From Bacteroidales bacterium (GTDB taxonomy: Bacteria; Bacteroidota; Bacteroidia; Bacteroidales; FEN-979), in assembly GCA_023231005.1 (NCBI GenBank), contig JALNWG010000017.1:1-64000 (forward strand): a stretch of DNA of 64,000 nucleotides, in the 5' to 3' direction. A program made the translations under genes and the position numbers. The notes under the pieces were generated by a model, which was given only the letters and a program-made list of their open reading frames with translations, had not been told where the DNA came from and searched no databases. Below are positions 59,173-64,000 of the stretch, in pieces (position 1 is the stretch's first letter; each line of letters begins with the position of its first letter).

Positions 59173-59957
59173 TGCAACATCAAACTAACAATAAAATCAA
59201 AGTTACCTTTCTCGGAACGGGAACATCCATGGGTGTCCCCGTTATAACCTGCGACTGTCCGGTATGTTTATCGCAGGATCCTCATGATAAAAGGTTACGG
59301 ACCTCCATCATGTTGGAAATCATGGGGAATACATTTGTGATCGATTGTGGCCCTGATTTCAGAATACAGATGCTCCGGGAGCATGTTACAAATCTGGATG
59401 CTGTAATTTTTACGCATGAGCACAGGGATCATATTGCAGGGTTAGATGATGTTCGTGCCTTTAATTATGTTTTAAACAAAAAAATTGACATATACGGGAC
59501 TCCTCAAGTGATAGATGCAATCCGGGTAGAGTTTCCTTATATTTTTGCTGAAACACGCTATTTTAGCGCCCCTCAGTTAAGCATCCATCCCTTTGATGAA
59601 AAGCCATTTTCCATTCGTGGTATTGAGTTTATACCCATTCAGGTTCTTCATGAAAAGTTACCTGTAACAGGTTTTCGCGTAGGAGATTTTACTTATATCA
59701 CGGATGCAAGTTACATTTCAGATGAAGAATTGGAAAAGATCAAAGGATCAAGGATCATCGTTCTCAACTCATTAAGAAACTCAAAGCACATATCTCATTT
59801 TTCTGTTGGAGAGGCAGTAGAAATCCTAACAAAATTAGAACCCGAGGCTGCCTATTTGACACATTTAAGTCATTTTGTTGGTTTACATGAGCAAGTGAAT
59901 CTTAAGTTGCCTGATTTCATTAAACTTGCCTACGACGGATTAGTGGTAACATTATAA
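59172..59957 (+). CDS. MBL-fold metallo-hydrolase (PhnP/RNase Z-like)
   Basis: This 261-residue metallo-beta-lactamase-fold hydrolase has metal motif THEHRDHIAGLDD and further ligands in VLHEKLPVTGFR, ITDASYI and the closing THLSH. It begins with TFLGTGTSMGVPVITCDCPVC, a Cys-containing start typical of PhnP-like proteins. The substrate is probably a cyclic nucleotide or phosphodiester. Its ATG overlaps the ribF stop by one base. Confidence 0.9.
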   Translation: MQHQTNNKIKVTFLGTGTSMGVPVITCDCPVCLSQDPHDKRLRTSIMLEIMGNTFVIDCGPDFRIQMLREHVTNLDAVIFTHEHRDHIAGLDDVRAFNYVLNKKIDIYGTPQVIDAIRVEFPYIFAETRYFSAPQLSIHPFDEKPFSIRGIEFIPIQVLHEKLPVTGFRVGDFTYITDASYISDEELEKIKGSRIIVLNSLRNSKHISHFSVGEAVEILTKLEPEAAYLTHLSHFVGLHEQVNLKLPDFIKLAYDGLVVTL

Positions 59958-59961
59958 AAGG

Positions 59962-60654
59962 ATGAAGATTGACATTCTTACATTATTTCCAGAAATGTTC
60001 CTGGGACCTTTTAATCATTCTATTGTGAAGCGTGCACAGGATAAAGGACATGTTGTTATCAACCTTTATAATATCCGTGATTGGACTTCGGATAAGCACA
60101 GAACCGTTGATGATTATGCATACGGAGGTGGGGCCGGGATGGTGATGATGGTTGAACCTGTTGTTCGGTGTATTGAAGATTTGAAATCGCGAACTGACTA
60201 TGATGAAATTATTTATCTCAGTCCGGATGGAGAGCTATTGGATCAAAGTCACTCAAACCAGTTATCTTTAAATCAAAATCTCTTATTATTATGCGGACAT
60301 TACAAGGGAATTGATGAGCGTATCCGGGAACATTTTATCACACGGGAGATTTCAATTGGAGATTATGTTCTCTCGGGAGGAGAATTAGCGGCTATTGTGT
60401 TAACAGATGCAGTCATCAGATTGATACCCGGAGTGCTGAACGATGAAACATCTGCGTTATCAGACTCATTTCAGGATCATTTACTTTCTCCTCCTGTTTA
60501 TTCCCGTCCTGCTGATTTCCGTGGATATAAAGTGCCTGATGTTTTGCTTTCAGGTAATGATAAGGAGATTGTAAAATGGCGTTTTGAGGAGTCATTGAAA
60601 CGTACCCAGCAACGCCGTCCGCATCTTTTAAACCCGGATGAATTGCAAGTTTGA
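59962..60654 (+). CDS. trmD: tRNA (guanine37-N1)-methyltransferase TrmD
   Basis: TrmD methylates G37 next to the anticodon, preventing frameshifts. The knotted SAM site is visible (SPDGELLDQ, LLLLCGHYKGIDERI, EISIGDYVLSGGELAA), and the N-terminus has YAYGGGAGMVMMVEP. The 230-residue length is standard. It begins 4 bases after the MBL-fold gene. Confidence 0.97.
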   Translation: MKIDILTLFPEMFLGPFNHSIVKRAQDKGHVVINLYNIRDWTSDKHRTVDDYAYGGGAGMVMMVEPVVRCIEDLKSRTDYDEIIYLSPDGELLDQSHSNQLSLNQNLLLLCGHYKGIDERIREHFITREISIGDYVLSGGELAAIVLTDAVIRLIPGVLNDETSALSDSFQDHLLSPPVYSRPADFRGYKVPDVLLSGNDKEIVKWRFEESLKRTQQRRPHLLNPDELQV

Positions 60655-60695
60655 GCGTTGAAAACACGTCATAGGCAGATATTTGAAAAATTCCG

Positions 60696-60726
60696 TTTGA
60701 TATTTCAGTGAAAGTTGGTATATTTG
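60696..60726 (+). promoter_or_regulatory. Promoter of rplS
   Basis: A -33 TTTG (60696-60699) and a -7 TATATTTG (60719-60726) are spaced by 19 bases, a near-perfect Bacteroidota promoter. The leader before the ATG at 60769 is about 38 bases and begins with a small CACT/AGTG hairpin (60729-60740). Confidence 0.78.
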
Positions 60727-60768
60727 CACACTTTTTAGTGCAAACCTGATATTAATTACTCGAAAGCC

Positions 60769-61125
60769 ATGAATAAAGCGGAAATAATGAAATTTGTCGA
60801 GGAGACAGTGATACAAAAAAACGAGTTACCTTCCTTCAAAGCTGGAGATACAATTACAGTCCATTATAAGATCAAGGAAGGAAATAAAGAACGTATTCAG
60901 ACTTTCCAGGGTGTTGTTCTACAACGTTCCGGTAAGGGATTAACTGAAACCTTTACGGTTCGTAAGATTTCGGGAAACATTGGTGTTGAGCGTATTTTTC
61001 CTGCCACCTCCCCTTTCATTGATAAAGTTGAGGTTAACAAACATGGAGTTGTACGTCGTGCCCGTATTTTCTACTTGAGAGGTTTACAAGGGAAAAAGGC
61101 CCGTATCAAGGAAGAACGCATTTAA
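60769..61125 (+). CDS. rplS: 50S ribosomal protein L19
   Basis: L19 lies at the interface of the ribosomal subunits. The 118 residues include FKAGDTITVHYKIKEGNKER, the RIQTFQGVVLQRSG strand and the basic end RRARIFYLRGLQGKKARIKE. It follows trmD, as in many bacteria, but has its own promoter and terminator. Confidence 0.98.
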   Translation: MNKAEIMKFVEETVIQKNELPSFKAGDTITVHYKIKEGNKERIQTFQGVVLQRSGKGLTETFTVRKISGNIGVERIFPATSPFIDKVEVNKHGVVRRARIFYLRGLQGKKARIKEERI

Positions 61126-61145
61126 TTTCTTCAAAAATTCGATAA

Positions 61146-61172
61146 AAAAACCCGCAATAAGCGGGTTTTTTT
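61146..61172 (+). terminator. Terminator after rplS
   Basis: AAAAACCCGC pairs with GCGGGTTTTT around a 5-base loop, continuing into a T-run. The flanking A-run allows use from the minus strand as well, for the small gene ending at 61176. Confidence 0.92.
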
Positions 61173-61175
61173 TGT

Positions 61176-61370
61176 TTAGTTCATCACCAGATTTATGTAT
61201 CCGTGGGAAGAAGATGTAAGTACTTTGAGCGCTTTCGAGTAATTGAGGATGTTACGGATCACTGATTCACTGGGAGAGACTACCTTTCTTCTCTTCCGTT
61301 TTTCGGAAAGAGGATCATTGACTTTGGAATAATGTTTTGTCAACGAATAAATTGTAGCAGTTCGCTTCAT
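61176..61370 (-). CDS. Small basic protein of unknown function
   Basis: This 64-residue product starts at ATG 61370 (MKRTATIYSL). It is rich in Lys and Arg (SEKRKRRKVVSPSES) and ends with a helix VIRNILNYSKALKV and GYINLVMN. It resembles short conserved Bacteroidota proteins with no assigned role. Its clean fit between the rplS terminator and the sigma factor gene supports it being real. Confidence 0.6.
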   Translation of the reverse strand: MKRTATIYSLTKHYSKVNDPLSEKRKRRKVVSPSESVIRNILNYSKALKVLTSSSHGYINLVMN

Positions 61371-61461
61371 AGGCAATTAATTGGTTTGAAACTTTATTCA
61401 TACCTATGAAACGGGAATTATATCTCAATATTTTACTGCGGATCAAAAAAGTTTTCAAATA

Positions 61462-62046
61462 TTATATTGAGAGAATTACATCTTTTTCTTTAACCAGTTT
61501 GCGAAGGTTGATCAAGGCATATCTCATACGACCAAGCGCCGTATTAATACTGACATTGGTCGTTTCAGCAATATCCTTAAAACTCATATCATTATAATGC
61601 CGCATAATCAGCACCTCCTTTTGCTCCTGGGGAAGGTAGTCGATTAATTTTTTCACATCCTTATGGATTTGTTCAGTGATTAGCATTTCTTCCACCGATT
61701 CGACCGGGATCCTTACTTTGTCAAAAATGTCATATTCATCACTATTTTCAATAATCGGGATTCTTTTAGATTTTCGGAAATAATCGATGATGAGGTTATG
61801 CGCAATACGCATTACCCATTGAATGAATTTCCCTTCTTCCTTGTATGAACCAGATCGGAAGGTGTTAATGACTTTGATAAATGTATCCTGAAAAAGATCT
61901 TCAGCCAGGTCTTTATCCTTAACAATCATAAGAATGTAAGCAAAGACACGATTTTTATGGCGTCGAATTAATTTTTCAAGGGCAGATTCCTGACCAGACA
62001 AATATTTTCCGATCAATTCCTGATCACTAATGACATGAGTTTGCAT
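61462..62046 (-). CDS. RNA polymerase sigma factor, ECF type
   Basis: This 194-residue sigma-70 family factor has region 2 (HKNRVFAYILMIVKDKDLAEDLFQDTFIKV and the -10-binding WVMRIAHNLIIDYFR) and region 4 (YLPQEQKEVLIMRHYNDMSF, then TNVSINTALGRMRYALINLR). ATG at 62046 is chosen because AGGAGG lies 6 bases upstream; the ATG at 62067 would include that site. No anti-sigma gene is adjacent, as usual for the constitutively used small sigma factors of Bacteroidota. Confidence 0.92.
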   Translation of the reverse strand: MQTHVISDQELIGKYLSGQESALEKLIRRHKNRVFAYILMIVKDKDLAEDLFQDTFIKVINTFRSGSYKEEGKFIQWVMRIAHNLIIDYFRKSKRIPIIENSDEYDIFDKVRIPVESVEEMLITEQIHKDVKKLIDYLPQEQKEVLIMRHYNDMSFKDIAETTNVSINTALGRMRYALINLRKLVKEKDVILSI

Positions 62047-62170
62047 TGGGCCTCCTTTTTTATTCAAAAAAGAGTAAAATTCTTGCCGATAGTGTCCCTC
62101 CTATATTTTACACAGAAATAGAAACTGTGCAGATCTGTGATTAATACGTTATTTACTTTATTAGGTTTCG

Positions 62171-62178
62171 CAAATGTA
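62171..62178 (-). promoter_or_regulatory. Predicted -7 element (TACATTTG) for the sigma factor gene
   Basis: On the minus strand TACATTTG has a near -33 box CTTG 19 bases upstream (62198-62201). The leader would be about 120 bases, long for this window, and could hold regulation. Confidence 0.5.
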
Positions 62179-62210
62179 AATAAAAAAAAGTTAAAAGCAA
62201 GTTTTCTTTA

Positions 62211-62218
62211 TAATTTTG
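62211..62218 (+). promoter_or_regulatory. Predicted -7 element (TAATTTTG) for uvrA
   Basis: TAATTTTG fits TAnnTTTG and lies 29 bases before the uvrA ATG. No clear -33 box. It is back to back with the sigma factor promoter. Confidence 0.45.
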
Positions 62219-62247
62219 TCGAAACCAATCACAGATAGAAGAATCGA

Positions 62248-64000
62248 ATGAATTTTGATACACTGGACCCAAAAGAGTTTATTATAATTAAAGGCGCAAG
62301 AGTAAATAACCTGAAAAATATCAGTCTTGCAATTCCAAGAAATAAATTTGTTGTAATCACCGGGTTATCGGGATCCGGAAAATCATCGCTGGCTTTCGAT
62401 ACCCTTTATGCAGAAGGCCAGCGGCGATATGTAGAGAGTTTAAGTTCCTATGCCCGACAATTCATGGGGCGTATGAGCAAACCCGAAGTGGATTACATCA
62501 AGGGAATTTCTCCTGCCATTGCCATTGAGCAGAAAGTGAACACCCTCAATCCCAGGTCAACTGTCGGCATAGCTACCGAAATATATGAGTATTTAAAATT
62601 ACTGTATGCCCGTATCGGAAAGACCTATTCTCCCGTTTCAGGTGATTTGGTAAAGCGGGATACCATCACCGATTTGGTGGATTTTATTGTTGCTTTACCC
62701 GATGGTTCAACGGTCAATTTATTTGCTCCACTCACCATCAATAAAAAGGAAGGAAATCTGCAAACCAAGTGCAAGGTTCTGATGCAGCAAGGATTTACAC
62801 GTATCAGGCTGGATGGGAAAATTTTCAGATTGGAAGATATAATTGAAAAGAAAATTAAATCAATAAAGGAGATATTTATTGTCATTGACCGGTTTGTGGT
62901 AAGACATGACGATAATGAATTGCCAGCAAGGATTGCTGATTCTGTTCAAACTGCCTATTTCGAAGGTCAAGGTAATTGTATGATTGAGATTACCAATGGG
63001 GAGACCCTGGTAAAAACCTTCTCCAATAAATTTGAAGCTGATGGAATAATCTTCGAGGAACCATCTGCAAACTTATTCAGTTTTAACAATCCTTTCGGTG
63101 CCTGTAAAATGTGTAGAGGATTTGGCAGTATTATTGGAATTGATGAAGATTTGGTCATACCTGATAAAAGGCTCTCAATTTATGAAAATGCAGTGGCCTG
63201 CTGGCGGGGGGAAAAAATGAGTGAATGGCAAACTGAATTGTTGCTTAATGCCTATAAATTTGATTTTCCGGTTCACAAACCCTTCCAGGAATTGACACCC
63301 GAGCAGCGTGATCTACTTTGGTCTGGTAATCAATATTTTGGCGGGTTGACTAAGTTTTTTAAATTTATTGAAAGTCAGAATTTTAAAATTCAGTACCGGG
63401 TCATGATGTCGCGATATCGCGGAAAAACTGTGTGCCCCGAGTGTAAAGGAACTCGGTTAAGAAAAGATGCCTCTTATGTTAAAGTTTCAGGGAAATCAAT
63501 CAGTGAATTAGTATTGATGCCGCTTCTGGAGCTTACCTCCTTCTTTTCAACGATTAAGTTGACAGCGTATGAGCGAACTCTTTCGCGCCGCCTTCTTGTA
63601 GAGATAAACAACAGGCTGGGTGTGCTAAATGATGTAGGGTTGGGATATTTGAATCTAAACCGACTGTCTTCGACTCTATCCGGTGGTGAGTCACAAAGGA
63701 TTAATCTTTCGACTTCCCTTGGCAGTAACCTGGTTGGTTCAATGTATATTCTGGATGAGCCGAGTATCGGTCTTCATCCGCGTGACACCCAACGGCTCAT
63801 TAAAGTACTGCTCCGATTGCGTGATCTGGGAAATACTGTAATTGTTGTTGAGCACGATGAAGATATTATCCGGGCTGCCGACCGCGTGATTGATATTGGT
63901 CCTTTGGCAGGACACCAAGGTGGTGAAATTGTTTTTGAAGGAACTCCTGCTGAACTCATGGAAGATACAAAAACCCTGACCGGAAAATATCTGAATCATG
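62248..64000 (+). CDS. uvrA: Excinuclease ABC subunit A, N-terminal part (partial)
   Basis: UvrA finds DNA lesions for nucleotide excision repair. The open frame of about 584 codons runs off the right edge. Walker A of the first ATPase is GLSGSGKSS, followed by LAFDTLYAEGQRRYVESLS. A zinc module has CKMCRG and CPECKG. The ABC signature LSGGESQRINL and Walker B MYILDEPSIGLHP complete the first ATPase. The second ATPase half would lie beyond the window. Confidence 0.97.
   Translation, partial: MNFDTLDPKEFIIIKGARVNNLKNISLAIPRNKFVVITGLSGSGKSSLAFDTLYAEGQRRYVESLSSYARQFMGRMSKPEVDYIKGISPAIAIEQKVNTLNPRSTVGIATEIYEYLKLLYARIGKTYSPVSGDLVKRDTITDLVDFIVALPDGSTVNLFAPLTINKKEGNLQTKCKVLMQQGFTRIRLDGKIFRLEDIIEKKIKSIKEIFIVIDRFVVRHDDNELPARIADSVQTAYFEGQGNCMIEITNGETLVKTFSNKFEADGIIFEEPSANLFSFNNPFGACKMCRGFGSIIGIDEDLVIPDKRLSIYENAVACWRGEKMSEWQTELLLNAYKFDFPVHKPFQELTPEQRDLLWSGNQYFGGLTKFFKFIESQNFKIQYRVMMSRYRGKTVCPECKGTRLRKDASYVKVSGKSISELVLMPLLELTSFFSTIKLTAYERTLSRRLLVEINNRLGVLNDVGLGYLNLNRLSSTLSGGESQRINLSTSLGSNLVGSMYILDEPSIGLHPRDTQRLIKVLLRLRDLGNTVIVVEHDEDIIRAADRVIDIGPLAGHQGGEIVFEGTPAELMEDTKTLTGKYLNH

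Overview
The window comes from an anaerobic member of the Bacteroidota (Bacteroidales-like). Lineage markers are PorQ of the type IX secretion system, a long NusB, signal peptidase I with an N-terminal multi-membrane extension, and families largely confined to the phylum (DUF5723, DUF4294, DUF3276, DUF5683). Many genes are preceded by the Bacteroidota -7 element TAnnTTTG, sometimes with a -33 TTTG, and Shine-Dalgarno sequences are rare. Base composition is AT-rich and even. I see no rRNA, CRISPR array, transposase, prophage or integron. Gene density is high, and no gene-free stretch exceeds 300 bases.

Left part (1-30.7 kb), housekeeping: an M16 peptidase, smpB and a secreted thioredoxin; tRNA-His; an ABC permease; a DUF5723 protein; tRNA-Leu followed by tig-clpP-clpX; a glycosyltransferase fused to a degenerate sugar-transferase-like tail; an exonuclease and a FAH-family enzyme; a minus-strand block nusB, porQ, ispH, recF and a DUF721 gene; then parA-parB-DUF5683-dapB-lepB-DUF4412-ftsK-lolA and a split transketolase meeting truA tail to tail.

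Middle (30.8-58.2 kb), a hydrogen-metabolism island. Three complete [FeFe]-hydrogenase operons lie here, each with NuoE-like, NuoF-like and catalytic subunits, and each NuoF-like subunit has a different architecture. Operon 1 (30.9-34.4 kb) has a NuoF-like subunit stripped of both accessory Fe-S domains, and a catalytic subunit whose H-cluster motif reads TSCSPGW. Operon 2 (41.4-46.5 kb) is of the tetrameric HndABCD type. Operon 3 (49.8-58.2 kb) is a trimer with an HndB-like domain fused to the NuoF-like subunit. It continues into a kinase with a hydrogenase-like sensor domain, a receiver protein, a receiver-kinase and the NADH sensor Rex.

Two further regulatory modules carry hydrogenase-like sensor domains. 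One is DRTGG, RsbW-like ATPase, sensor, DRTGG and PHP genes (38.1-41.4 kb). The other is a divergent PAS-containing sensor with a SpoIIE-like phosphatase (46.6-49.7 kb). None of the three sensors has the proton-shuttle cysteine. Sequences resembling Rex operators (TTGTTAA-n4-TTAACAA or TTGTGAA-n4-TTCACAA) occur upstream of all three hydrogenase operons and of the first sensor module. This suggests the island is a Rex regulon with several hydrogen or redox inputs. An OmpR-type two-component system with a divergent Cys-rich exported protein lies between operon 1 and the sensor module (34.5-37.8 kb).

Right part (58.2-64 kb), housekeeping: ribF, an MBL-fold hydrolase, trmD, rplS, a small basic protein, an ECF sigma factor, and the first about 584 codons of uvrA running off the end. 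The maturases HydE, HydF and HydG are not in the window.
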